Shown here: in pieces, positions 36,605-45,310 of the stretch
Layout of the letters: each line of letters starts with the position of its first letter
Position numbering within the stretch: position 1 is the stretch's first letter
NCBI GenBank assembly: GCA_031553535.1
Contig: JAVBLM010000019.1
Span: forward strand, 124,001 to 188,000
Source: JAIROC01 sp031553535
Lineage (GTDB): Bacteria; Bacteroidota; Bacteroidia; Bacteroidales; WCHB1-69
Direction of reading: 5' to 3'
DNA length: 64,000 bases
Notes under the pieces: model-generated
The model's input: only the letters and a program-made list of their open reading frames with translations
Databases searched by the model: none
Told to the model about the DNA's origin: nothing
Program-made: the position numbers and the translations under genes

Positions 36605-37614
36605 GTTTCCAATCCATTATTTGTGAACTCAAACCGTCGAACGGAACCACCGAATTTCTGAAGTGTATTCACAACTTTATATCTTGTATTTCCCGGGCAA
36701 TAAAAAAAGATAAATCCCCCGCCTCCTGCACCTGATATTTTTCCACCACTTGCTCCTGCCTTTACGCCTGCTTCATATAACTCCTCAAAAAAATCGGTAG
36801 ATATTCCTGTCGCCATTTGTCTTTTAAACTGCCAACCCATATTAAAAATACGACCCATATCATCCAAATTTTCTTTCAATAAGGCCTCTTTCATTAAAAC
36901 GGCTTGTTCTTTTAATTTGTGCATTGCCTCAATAGGACGTGCATTTTTTTCCTTCACATTTTTCTGCTGTTCCTTAAAAATATTAGTAGAATCACGGCTT
37001 GTTTCAGTATAATACAAAATTATATTCCGGGAAAGTTCATTGATGATCCTGCTTTTTATTCTTAACGGATTAATAATTACTTTATCTTTATCGTAAAATT
37101 CCATGAAATTAAATCCTCCGAAAGCAGCCGCATATTGATCTTGCTTTCCACCAGCCATTGCCATATCTTCACGCTCGATGGAATAGGCCAAGTGCGCCAA
37201 ATCATATTCTCCAAGTGGCAGTGACAACCATTCAGCAAAAGCTCCTAATACAGAAACTACCAACGTAGAAGATGTTCCCAAGCCTGATCCTGCCGGAGCA
37301 TCTACATAAGTGGATATTTCAAAAGACAACGAAGTTTTATGAAAATCTTTTACAACACGGTTATAAATGGCTTTTAACAAGTCAATTTCACCATCTATAG
37401 GCAATTGTTCCATCGAATCGTAAATATATGTTTTATTCCGATCTTCCAAATTAAAAACAATCTTTCCATCATTTCGCGGAATAATAGTTGTATAAGCATA
37501 CAGGCTAATTGTCGCATTTAAAATCGCACCTCCATATATATCAGAATAAGGGGATACATCTGTGCCACCCCCTGCTAAGCCTAATCGTAATGGTGCCTTA
37601 CTTTGAATTTTCAT
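36589..37614 (-). CDS. hddA: D-glycero-alpha-D-manno-heptose 7-phosphate kinase
   Basis: The 341-residue product is a GHMP kinase. It begins KIQSKAPLRLGLAGGGTDV, typical of HddA. The phosphate-binding loop is PAGSGLGTSSTLVVSV near residues 109-124. The C-terminal motif is GAKASG-like here as GVKAGASGGKISGAGGGGF near 285-303. It phosphorylates heptose 7-phosphate at C1 on the way to GDP-heptose. The isomerase (gmhA) and phosphatase (gmhB) of the pathway are not in this window. It overlaps hddC by 16 bp. Confidence 0.85.
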   Translation of the reverse strand: MKIQSKAPLRLGLAGGGTDVSPYSDIYGGAILNATISLYAYTTIIPRNDGKIVFNLEDRNKTYIYDSMEQLPIDGEIDLLKAIYNRVVKDFHKTSLSFEISTYVDAPAGSGLGTSSTLVVSVLGAFAEWLSLPLGEYDLAHLAYSIEREDMAMAGGKQDQYAAAFGGFNFMEFYDKDKVIINPLRIKSRIINELSRNIILYYTETSRDSTNIFKEQQKNVKEKNARPIEAMHKLKEQAVLMKEALLKENLDDMGRIFNMGWQFKRQMATGISTDFFEELYEAGVKAGASGGKISGAGGGGFIFFYCPGNTRYKVVNTLQKFGGSVRRFEFTNNGLETWTIR

Positions 37615-37653
37615 GTATCATTAATTTTATTACAAATGCTATTTACTCAGTCA

Positions 37654-38592
37654 TTATTTTCCTCGTTTCTTAGCAACAACAATCATTTCTTCCCCTATAT
37701 TCAGGAATGATAATAAATTATAAGCAATATTATGCGCTAAAACAAACAATTTCAATACAAACTTAGGTCTTTTTGTTATTTTGTTGAAATATTCCTGTCT
37801 TTCAGAGTGAGCTATATCAGACGAAGTTTGATCTTTCTGTTTTTTCTTTTGTATCCTGGAATAGACAACAAACATTAAGAATAATTTAAATTCTATTGAT
37901 GATTTGATTTTGACAATATCGAAACCATGTCTATCTAAAATAATCGGAATCGTTTTTTTTGAAAAATAATTTACATGCCCTGGCCCGATCATTGTCCAAT
38001 TTTCCTTCTGACGCTTTGCCACAAAACTATCTATTTGGGGAACTTGTATAAAAAGATATCCATCATCTTTTATTAAATCAGAACATTTTTCAAGTACTAA
38101 ATCAGCATTATTAATATGTTCGAAGACATCCCACATTGTTATAATATCATACGAATTATCAGGTTTATCTAATTCAAAAAAGTCAACATGATCAACAGGA
38201 AGATTCAAGTCATTTTTGGCATAAATATATGGATTATCCGCTATCTCTATGCCATATATATCATAACCTAACTGTTTTCCCGTATATAGAAAATGTCCCC
38301 AACCCGTTCCCAAATCAAACAAAGAACCGGATTTTTTATATTTTCGAATGAGCTTATATCGTAGTAAGTTTCGTTGAACCTTCAACCAATTGTTGCCCTG
38401 ACGAATTTGCTTAAGTTCCTCATCATCTTTATAATCTTTGTAATCAACAAATTCTTCATTGTTTTGCGGCACGAAATTAAAAGAACATTTTTTACATTCA
38501 ACTACTACAAATTCTTTCAGATCGTATTTCTCAATAAATTGAGACGGATCGTCATTCAAGCAACATTGACATATTATATTTTCTTTTCCCAT
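37654..38592 (-). CDS. Class I methyltransferase with N-terminal zinc ribbon
   Basis: The 312-residue product starts with a four-cysteine zinc ribbon (CQCC near residue 8-11, CKKC near 33-36). A Methyltransf_23-type SAM domain follows, with motif I LFDLGTGWGHFL near 90 and DIITMWDVFEHI near 148. Proteins of this build are common in surface-polysaccharide clusters, where they methylate sugars or nucleotide sugars. It lies 39 bp upstream of hddA and about 41 bp downstream of the glycosyltransferase. The substrate is unknown. Confidence 0.82.
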   Translation of the reverse strand: MGKENIICQCCLNDDPSQFIEKYDLKEFVVVECKKCSFNFVPQNNEEFVDYKDYKDDEELKQIRQGNNWLKVQRNLLRYKLIRKYKKSGSLFDLGTGWGHFLYTGKQLGYDIYGIEIADNPYIYAKNDLNLPVDHVDFFELDKPDNSYDIITMWDVFEHINNADLVLEKCSDLIKDDGYLFIQVPQIDSFVAKRQKENWTMIGPGHVNYFSKKTIPIILDRHGFDIVKIKSSIEFKLFLMFVVYSRIQKKKQKDQTSSDIAHSERQEYFNKITKRPKFVLKLFVLAHNIAYNLLSFLNIGEEMIVVAKKRGK

Positions 38593-38633
38593 TTTACTTA
38601 CACATTGTTTAAAATATTTTTCCTCGGTTAAGT

Positions 38634-39776
38634 TTAATTATTCAACTGTTCATATATAGAATTTATTGTCAGAACAAGTTTATCCCATGTATATTTCTCT
38701 TTTTCCTCCCGGATACCATTAGAAAAGTCCGGTTTATTATTGAGAAATTCCAACATTGCTTTTGTAATCTCTTCTTTTACCGGTTCGACTACGTAACCAA
38801 CTTTTCCGTTTGGAATAATCTCTGCTAATCCACCTACATTAGTGACTAACATTGGCTTCTCAAAATGATACCCTATCTGCGTAACTCCACTTTGGGTGGC
38901 ACTTTTATATGGTTGGACAATCAAATCAGCTGCAGAAAAATATTCTTTCACCTGTTCATTCGGAATAAAATCTGTCCTTAGCAATATATCATCAGATAGG
39001 TTAAATTTCTTAATAGCATCCAAATAAGGTTTTTCATTATCATAAAACTCTCCAGCCACAATTAATTTAACAGGAAACTTCCTTAACCGGGGATCCGCAA
39101 AGGCTTCTATTAACAAATCAAGCCCTTTATAAGAACGGATAAATCCGAAAAATAAAAAATAGATATTACCATCATCAAGCCCGAGTCGTTGTAAAGCTTC
39201 TTGTTTAGAAAGGATTTCTCCAAAATTATCAAATAAGGGATGTGGAGAAAGTTTCTTTACTTTTCGAGGATCAAAATGATCAATATCTTCATAAACAGAT
39301 TGCGACATTGCTATATAGCCATCTACCGGTTTTATGAAATATTTGGTTAGTAAGGTATCATAAAAATGTTTTTCATGTGGAATCATATTATCCACAATAG
39401 TAATAATCTTTGTATGATGGTTTTTTTTAACAATTCTTGCAATAGTTCCAAAACAAGGAGCCATAAATGGGGTCCAATACTTAAAAAGTAAAATATCCGG
39501 TCTTTGTTTTTTAATACGGTTTCCTATTTTTACCCAGTTAAAAGGATTAACAGAATTTACACATACCTCAATATCTAAATCAGGCTTCTCCGAATCAGAG
39601 AATTGAGTCTTTCCAGGAAATAGCAATGAGGGATACTGCAATGAAAATGTAAGTAACCTTGATATGTCTCCATTCTCGTTAAAAGCACGAGATAAGCGCT
39701 CATTAAAAGACGCAAGTCCTCCCCGCAACGGATAAGCAGATCCTAAAATAATTATCTTTTTTTGTTTTTTACTCAT
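38634..39776 (-). CDS. Glycosyltransferase, GT4 type
   Basis: Taking the ATG at 39776 (a GTG lies three codons upstream) gives 380 residues. It has a GT-B fold: KIIILGSAYPLRGGLASFNE at the N-terminus, YFLFFGFIRSYKGLDLLIEAF near 205 and the donor-site stretch VTQIGYHFEKPMLVTNVGG near 310. It probably builds the glycan whose precursors are made by the downstream hddA, hddC, gmd and fcl genes. The preceding GWxTD gene is 117 bp upstream. Confidence 0.88.
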   Translation of the reverse strand: MSKKQKKIIILGSAYPLRGGLASFNERLSRAFNENGDISRLLTFSLQYPSLLFPGKTQFSDSEKPDLDIEVCVNSVNPFNWVKIGNRIKKQRPDILLFKYWTPFMAPCFGTIARIVKKNHHTKIITIVDNMIPHEKHFYDTLLTKYFIKPVDGYIAMSQSVYEDIDHFDPRKVKKLSPHPLFDNFGEILSKQEALQRLGLDDGNIYFLFFGFIRSYKGLDLLIEAFADPRLRKFPVKLIVAGEFYDNEKPYLDAIKKFNLSDDILLRTDFIPNEQVKEYFSAADLIVQPYKSATQSGVTQIGYHFEKPMLVTNVGGLAEIIPNGKVGYVVEPVKEEITKAMLEFLNNKPDFSNGIREEKEKYTWDKLVLTINSIYEQLNN

Positions 39777-39845
39777 ATTTACCACTGAATCAGGTTTTCC
39801 TATAATAAACTTCTCTATTTACTGAAAATAATTCCGCAATCTTTC

Positions 39846-39872
39846 ATATTTTTACTACAGAAGTAAAAATAT
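39846..39872 (-). terminator. AT-rich perfect hairpin between GWxTD gene and glycan genes
   Basis: ATATTTTTACT and AGTAAAAATAT form a perfect 11-bp stem with a 5-nt loop, 21 bp past the GWxTD stop. There is no clean T tract beyond it, so it may be a weak terminator or an operator. Confidence 0.4.
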
Positions 39873-39893
39873 CATCTTATTATTAGTATAAAT

Positions 39894-41300
39894 TTATTCA
39901 TCTTTATATGTGTGTACATCAAGATCACCTTTTTCTATCGTATCCCTTATATGCAAAATATCTTTCCATTTATCGTTGTAAGGTTCTCCTCTTGCAGTAG
40001 AGTGCAATAAGCGAAAATCTTTTGTTGTCAAATCCGCATTGTAAAATACAAAAATCGCATTCACCTGCCCATCCGGTAATGTATTGTATGTCCATATTTC
40101 ATAAGGCGGTCCGTTAACATCCGAATGCTCATATTCGATATCATTTGGCGGGCCATATTTTAAATAATAATGACCTCGATCTGTCCTATATCCTTTTATC
40201 TTTAATGTAGTATAGTTATAATTTACCCGCATCACTTGATTGTAATATTTGTACCATTCTTCCTGCGGATTTTCTTTGTTGCGTTTATACCAGAAAAAGT
40301 TGAAAAAATCTTCTATCTCATTATATTTTTCCGGGCTTATATTCTCAATAAAGCTACGTTCTTCAATATCTGCAATAATATAAATATAATCCAAATACAT
40401 TTTTAAAGTATCATATGGCAAACTGTCTGTCCGATGAGTACTTATTTCTCTTACAGAAGGATTACTCCTTTGAAAGAAGAAAGATTTATAAGCATGTAAT
40501 GTATCCCTTCTATCCCTTACTTCTATTTTTAATTCATAATTTCCCGAAGGCAAACTATCAATCTTAAAACTTTGGAAAAGGACACTCATATCCAATTTCT
40601 TTGCAGCTTCCCATTTTTCATATTGTGAAGAAACAGGTTCATTCTTATTATAGTGTGAAATATAACTATGTACAACAAAATCATTTCCCCTGATAACGGT
40701 ATCCGTATTATAAATTTCTGCCATGAAAGTCAATAAATCTATATTCTCAGGATAAAAGTTCGAGAAGTAAGGCATGTATTCTATCCCATGTTTGGTGAAG
40801 TTATCTGATTTTGTTGCCTGAGAAAAAAAACCAATCGGCATAATATCTGAGAAACTAACAATATTCCGGTTATAATCCACATCTAATTTATCTTCATAAA
40901 ATAATGTATCGGCCTTTAATGAATTTCTATCATATAAAGCAATTTTCATTTGATATTTGCCATCCGGTAAAGGAACACGAACTACATTATAAATATTATC
41001 AGCGCGAGAAGCGCTATCTATATATTCATCACTTGTGAAAGTATAATTCCGCTTTATAATGGTATCATCCTTAATAAAGGAAATATTTGTCCCGATCAAT
41101 GCCTGATAGGTTCCCTTATCAGTCATCTTATACGTTAAACCATTACCTTGGAAAAGAAATTGTAACTCTATATAAGATGTTTCATCAGGAATATTAAACA
41201 GCAGATAATTAAAATTAGCTCTGAATTTTTGAGCAAAAGGAAATAAAGGTATCAACATTAATATCGCTACCAGTAATAGTTTATGTATGTATAATTTCAT
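39894..41300 (-). CDS. GWxTD domain-containing exported protein
   Basis: The 468-residue product has a signal peptide (residues 1-23, LLLVAILMLIPLFPFAQ). Beta-rich segments follow, then a C-terminal GWxTD domain recognised by GHYYLKYGPPNDIEYEHSD near residue 385 and IWTYNTLPDGQ after it. GWxTD domains are frequent in Bacteroidota exported proteins and have no assigned function. It has its own candidate promoter at 41327-41334. Confidence 0.82.
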   Translation of the reverse strand: MKLYIHKLLLVAILMLIPLFPFAQKFRANFNYLLFNIPDETSYIELQFLFQGNGLTYKMTDKGTYQALIGTNISFIKDDTIIKRNYTFTSDEYIDSASRADNIYNVVRVPLPDGKYQMKIALYDRNSLKADTLFYEDKLDVDYNRNIVSFSDIMPIGFFSQATKSDNFTKHGIEYMPYFSNFYPENIDLLTFMAEIYNTDTVIRGNDFVVHSYISHYNKNEPVSSQYEKWEAAKKLDMSVLFQSFKIDSLPSGNYELKIEVRDRRDTLHAYKSFFFQRSNPSVREISTHRTDSLPYDTLKMYLDYIYIIADIEERSFIENISPEKYNEIEDFFNFFWYKRNKENPQEEWYKYYNQVMRVNYNYTTLKIKGYRTDRGHYYLKYGPPNDIEYEHSDVNGPPYEIWTYNTLPDGQVNAIFVFYNADLTTKDFRLLHSTARGEPYNDKWKDILHIRDTIEKGDLDVHTYKDE

Positions 41301-41326
41301 CTGAATATATATTTTCTAATAACATA

Positions 41327-41334
41327 CAAAAGTA
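41327..41334 (-). promoter_or_regulatory. -7 box TACTTTTG before the GWxTD gene
   Basis: The minus strand reads TACTTTTG, 26 bp before the ATG at 41300. It is the only good match in the short gap shared with the divergent tRNA gene. Confidence 0.5.
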
Positions 41335-41486
41335 AAATAAAATTCCATTCAATCACTCAAAATTTATATTATCCTAATATAATCCCACAGGAAACTTTCT
41401 CCGCAATAATATATTTTATCTTATAACAAATTAAGAAAATAATGAAATAAATTTACATTTCATCTCATTAATTAGATAAAAAATAC

Positions 41487-41494
41487 TACCTTTG
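41487..41494 (+). promoter_or_regulatory. -7 box TACCTTTG of tRNA-Gly
   Basis: TACCTTTG on the plus strand ends six bases before the first base of the mature tRNA, which is the normal distance to the start site. It probably drives tRNA-Gly and ftsY together, since no second promoter fits in the 28-bp gap. Confidence 0.7.
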
Positions 41495-41500
41495 CACCAT

Positions 41501-41577
41501 GCGGAAGTAGCTCAGTTTGGTAGAGCATCAGCTTCCCAAGCTGAGGGTCGCGAGTTCGAGTCTCGTTTTCCGCTCCA
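41501..41577 (+). tRNA. tRNA-Gly (CCC)
   Basis: The 77-nt gene folds as a full cloverleaf. The acceptor arm is GCGGAAG with TTTCCGC, the D arm GCTC...GAGC, and the anticodon stem TCAGC/GCTGA around the loop TTCCCAA with anticodon CCC. The T arm has loop TTCGAGT. The terminal CCA is encoded. It reads GGG codons. Confidence 0.95.
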
Positions 41578-41605
41578 ACTTTTTATTTATGAACTAACTA
41601 TTATT

Positions 41606-42571
41606 ATGGGCTTTTTTTCCTTCTTTAACAAAGAAAAAAAAGAAAGTCTGGATAAGGGATTGGAGAAAACAAAAGAAGGTTTTTTCTCAAAGTTATCCAG
41701 AGCTATTGTCGGGAAAAGCACGGTTGATGATGAGGTATTGGATTCCCTGGAAGAAATACTTATCACATCAGATGTTGGTGTGGAAACCACACTTAAAATC
41801 ATTGATCGCATTAATGCCAGGGTATCCGCAGATAAATATATCGGTACAAAGGAATTAAACAGGATACTACAAGAAGAGATTACCGGTCTGCTAACCAAAT
41901 CAAATACGGAAGACTTAGAACCTTTTTCCTTACCGCCCGGAGCCGGGAAACCATACGTTATTATGGTAGTGGGGGTGAATGGTGTTGGAAAAACAACTAC
42001 CATAGGGAAATTGGCTTACCAATTTAAACAAAAAGGATATAATGTCATGCTGGGCGCGGCAGATACCTTCAGGGCGGCGGCTGTCGATCAATTAAAAATA
42101 TGGTCTGAACGTGTCGATGTAGGTTTTGTAATGCAACCCATGGGCTCCGACCCTGCATCCGTTGCTTTTGATACCGTGAAATCCGCTATGGCAAAGAATG
42201 CGGATGTGGTTATTATCGATACGGCAGGAAGGCTACACAATCGCATCGGGTTAATGAATGAGTTAACAAAAATCAAGAATGTAATGAAAAAACTCATTCC
42301 CAATGCACCTCATGAAATACTCCTGGTATTAGATGCCTCTACCGGGCAAAACGCTATTGAGCAGGCAACCCAGTTTTCCGCGGCAACAGATATCAATGCC
42401 CTGGCGATTACGAAGCTGGACGGAACGGCAAAAGGCGGTGTGGTTATCGGAATCTCCGATCAATTTCAAATTCCGATCAAATATATCGGTATCGGGGAGA
42501 AAAAGGAAGACCTGCAAGCCTTTAACCGTGCAGAGTTTATCCAATCAATCTTTGATCAAACAGAACCCTAA
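41606..42571 (+). CDS. ftsY: Signal recognition particle receptor FtsY
   Basis: The ATG at 41606 gives 321 residues; the frame is open upstream but would run through the tRNA. The N-terminus is a short basic region (MGFFSFFNKEKKESLDKG). The NG domain follows, with G1 GVNGVGKT at residues 123-130, DTFRAAAVDQL, IDTAGRLHN and TKLDGTAKGG. It docks ribosome-SRP complexes at the membrane. The acidic A domain of longer FtsY proteins is absent, as is common in this phylum. ispH starts 12 bp later. Confidence 0.95.
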   Translation: MGFFSFFNKEKKESLDKGLEKTKEGFFSKLSRAIVGKSTVDDEVLDSLEEILITSDVGVETTLKIIDRINARVSADKYIGTKELNRILQEEITGLLTKSNTEDLEPFSLPPGAGKPYVIMVVGVNGVGKTTTIGKLAYQFKQKGYNVMLGAADTFRAAAVDQLKIWSERVDVGFVMQPMGSDPASVAFDTVKSAMAKNADVVIIDTAGRLHNRIGLMNELTKIKNVMKKLIPNAPHEILLVLDASTGQNAIEQATQFSAATDINALAITKLDGTAKGGVVIGISDQFQIPIKYIGIGEKKEDLQAFNRAEFIQSIFDQTEP

Positions 42572-42583
42572 TAAATCCTCCCG

Positions 42584-43459
42584 ATGGAAATCACGATTGA
42601 CCAAAACTCCGGCTTTTGTTTTGGAGTAGTGCATGCCATTGAAGCAGCAGAAAAGACACTCCAACATCAAAAACAACTATATTGCCTGGGAGATATTGTC
42701 CATAACAATGAAGAAGTGTCCCGTTTAAAAGAAATGGGAATGGTGGTGATTGATAAAGCAGAAATGGAAACATTGCACAATCAATGTGTCTTAATCCGCG
42801 CGCACGGGGAGCCTCCTTCCACATACGAACTGGCGGAAAAGAATAACCTTTTTATCATAGACGCCACATGCCCGGTTGTTTTAAAGCTCCAAAAGAATGT
42901 CTGCAAGGGTTTTCTGGAAATGGAAGAAAGAAACGGACAGGTAGCCATCTTCGGAAAGAAAGGGCACGCCGAAGTAATCGGGTTAACGGGACAAACCAAT
43001 AATAAAGCAATCGTAATCAGTAGTCTCGAAGAAATAGATACCATCGATTTTTCGAGGCCATTGCGATTATATGCACAAACAACACAGAGCTTATCCACAT
43101 TCCAATCATTAGTTGAGCTTATCAGGCAAAAATATATTGAATACGGTTCTGAAAAACCTGATTTTGTCTGGTATGACACGATTTGCCGTAAGGTATCAAA
43201 CCGGGAATACAGTTTACGGAAATTTGCCTATGAACATGACGTGATTATCTTCGTTTCCGGAGAGAAAAGCTCTAACGGGTTAATCCTGTTTCAAATATGC
43301 CGGTCTGTAAACGAACGTTCTTATATGATCTCGTCCGAAAAGGGTTTACAAAAAGAATGGTTTACCAATTGCAAAAGCGTAGGTGTATGCGGCGCAACGT
43401 CCACTCCCATGTGGCTGATGAATACCATTGCAGAAAAAATTAAAATAATCACTCTCTAA
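42584..43459 (+). CDS. ispH: 4-hydroxy-3-methylbut-2-enyl diphosphate reductase
   Basis: The 291-residue product is IspH (LytB). The three iron-sulfur cysteines are Cys12 (SGFCFGV), Cys96 (DATCPVV) and Cys201 (DTICRKV). The substrate-binding histidines are His40 (IVHN) and His74 (RAHG), with His128 a further candidate. The SxN motif appears as SSNG near residue 233. It makes IPP and DMAPP in the last step of the MEP pathway. It sits between ftsY and pyrF, with 12-13 bp gaps. Confidence 0.94.
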   Translation: MEITIDQNSGFCFGVVHAIEAAEKTLQHQKQLYCLGDIVHNNEEVSRLKEMGMVVIDKAEMETLHNQCVLIRAHGEPPSTYELAEKNNLFIIDATCPVVLKLQKNVCKGFLEMEERNGQVAIFGKKGHAEVIGLTGQTNNKAIVISSLEEIDTIDFSRPLRLYAQTTQSLSTFQSLVELIRQKYIEYGSEKPDFVWYDTICRKVSNREYSLRKFAYEHDVIIFVSGEKSSNGLILFQICRSVNERSYMISSEKGLQKEWFTNCKSVGVCGATSTPMWLMNTIAEKIKIITL

Positions 43460-43472
43460 TACATGCTAATTT

Positions 43473-44294
43473 ATGAACAGGACACAACTTATTGAAACAA
43501 TACAAAAAAAGAAAAGTTTTTTATGCGTTGGGCTGGATACCGATATCCAAAAAATCCCAAAACACCTTCTGTCTTATGATGATCCCATCTTTGAGTTCAA
43601 TAAAGCGATTGTCGATGCTACCCTGCCCTATACGTTGGCATATAAACCCAACCTGGCCTTTTATGAAGCACAAGGATGGAAAGGTTTACTCAGTTTAGAT
43701 AAAACAATTGCTTATATCCGTTCCAAAAAAGAGCCTGTTTTCTTAATCGCAGACGCAAAAAGAGGGGATATCGGAAACACCTCCACCCAATATGCCGTTT
43801 CATTCTTCGGGCAAACAGATCCGGACTATAATTACGACGCCGTTACGGTTGCCCCATACATGGGAGAAGACAGTATCAAGCCTTTTCTGGAATTTGAAAA
43901 CAAATGGGTGATTCTTCTTGCGCTTACGTCCAATAAAGGGTCGTCCGACTTCCAATTACTCAAATATAAGGATCGTTATCTATTCGAAACCGTGTTGGAA
44001 ACATCCAGACAGTGGGGAGATGCATCCAAGTTGATGTATGTGGTTGGGGCAACAAAAGCCGAAATGTTGACCGGCATCCGTAAAATTGTTCCGGATAATT
44101 TTTTATTAATCCCCGGAGTGGGAGCACAAGGCGGAAATCTGGCAGATGTTGTCAAATATGGTATGAATAAAGATTGCGGATTGATAGTTAATGCTTCCCG
44201 CAGCATAATTTATGCCTCTCAAGGGGAAGATTTTGCCCAAAAAGCAGGTGAAGAAGCCCATACCATGCAACAGGATATGGAGAAATATCTATAA
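43473..44294 (+). CDS. pyrF: Orotidine 5'-phosphate decarboxylase
   Basis: The 273-residue product is a type 2 OMP decarboxylase. Near the N-terminus is CVGLDTDIQKIP. The catalytic Asp-Lys-Asp array lies in ADAKRGDIGNTS at about residues 90-101. GVGAQGG and VNASRSIIYAS lie near 212 and 234 in the phosphate-binding region. It converts OMP to UMP in pyrimidine synthesis. It is 13 bp after ispH and ends the plus-strand unit that starts with the tRNA. Confidence 0.95.
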   Translation: MNRTQLIETIQKKKSFLCVGLDTDIQKIPKHLLSYDDPIFEFNKAIVDATLPYTLAYKPNLAFYEAQGWKGLLSLDKTIAYIRSKKEPVFLIADAKRGDIGNTSTQYAVSFFGQTDPDYNYDAVTVAPYMGEDSIKPFLEFENKWVILLALTSNKGSSDFQLLKYKDRYLFETVLETSRQWGDASKLMYVVGATKAEMLTGIRKIVPDNFLLIPGVGAQGGNLADVVKYGMNKDCGLIVNASRSIIYASQGEDFAQKAGEEAHTMQQDMEKYL

Positions 44295-44827
44295 TCCGTC
44301 TATTTTATAGCTATAAAAGGATTTTAACAGCCTCCGGATTGTTATCTCTTCCGGCATTACGCTTGGCTTAACAGGAGTTGCGCAAGTTGATAATTTACAC
44401 AAAATTATAATTTAGTTGTTGAATTGTTTATCGTTTACGGTTTACACGTTTACTTCTTGTTGGTTTATCTATTTTATTGGCTTTATCCTTTCTGCCTTCT
44501 GCATGTTATTTATTCTCTACACGACTTCATGCCTACCAATGAAAGAGATTGTATTTCGTTCTGAATAAACCTCTTACCGTCATGCTGAACTCGATTCAGC
44601 ATCCCCTTTTTTTAAGGGGGTTGCGGATCAAGTCCGCAATGACGCTCCTGACAAACAAATTACTGTCATCTTCTCGCTGTTTGATATTTCTCATTGGATA
44701 TTCGCCGTAATGCGTTTCTGTTAATTCGGTGCATAACTCGTCATTTATAATTCGTAATTCGTAATTTCTTTCTGCTTGCTGCAATTGTTACCTGTAACTT
44801 GTGTGATTTCTGAAAAACTATTACAGA
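44295..44827. other. Gene-free region with dispersed palindromic words
   Basis: No gene is supported. Near 44582-44612 lies a reversed copy of the GGGGATGCTGAA...CAGCATGACG palindrome. Directly after it, at 44618-44645, is the GGATCAAGTCCGCAATGACG word; both also occur near 17300-17510 and 47190-47260. The rest, including a short TTCGTAATT microrepeat near 44750, looks like non-coding DNA. Confidence 0.7.
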
Positions 44828-45271
44828 TTATTTTTTCTTTCTTTTCCTGACGCGATGCCCCCATTCGGACGGATAGCATTTATGTATCCGGTAAAAGAAT
44901 TGGGAAAAAGAAACAGCGGATGAAAAATTCAGCTTTTTACTGATTTCGGCTATTGGTAAATCCGTTTTTTCCAATAGTTCACAGCTTGCCAGGTCTAGAT
45001 ATCCACATATCCATTCCCGGGCTCCTATTCCTGTCATTGCCACAATCGCTGATGAAAAAACTATTGCATCCACACCCATCATTGAAGCGTATCTTTGTGA
45101 TTGTAAATTACCATATTTATGGATAAGCTGTGCAAAAAGGTTAATAAAATCATTTCCCGTAAGGCGGTTGCCATTCAATTGGGGTAATCCATCCCTGTTA
45201 ACAGTAATAGAAGAATCAAGTATCGTAATAAACACATCGGAAGGAAGGATTTTCTTGTATTTTGTTTCCAT
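44828..45271 (-). CDS. AraC-type helix-turn-helix protein, short
   Basis: The 147-residue product has an AraC-type DNA-binding region at the C-terminus (about residues 95-140: ELLEKTDLPIAEISKKLNFS, then FSQFFYRIHKCYPSEW). Residues 40-75 resemble the preceding part of such domains. It lacks a separate effector domain, so it is either a stand-alone small regulator or a shortened one. A strong -7 box TACCTTTG lies 32 bp upstream. It is divergent from the esterase gene, with array D between them. Confidence 0.8.
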   Translation of the reverse strand: METKYKKILPSDVFITILDSSITVNRDGLPQLNGNRLTGNDFINLFAQLIHKYGNLQSQRYASMMGVDAIVFSSAIVAMTGIGAREWICGYLDLASCELLEKTDLPIAEISKKLNFSSAVSFSQFFYRIHKCYPSEWGHRVRKRKKK

Positions 45272-45302
45272 AATGTTATTTTTAAGGAGTTATTTATACT
45301 TG

Positions 45303-45310
45303 CAAAGGTA
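45303..45310 (-). promoter_or_regulatory. -7 box TACCTTTG before the AraC-type gene
   Basis: The minus strand reads TACCTTTG, 31 bp before the start codon at 45271. Confidence 0.6.

Noticed and set aside
39846..39872. Strong intrinsic terminator
   Set aside because: The stem is perfect but very AT-rich and lacks a following T tract on the minus strand, so I kept it only as a weak call.
41492..41605. N-terminal extension of FtsY
   Set aside because: The extra 38 codons are the tRNA-Gly gene read through; the ATG at 41606 begins a normal FtsY.
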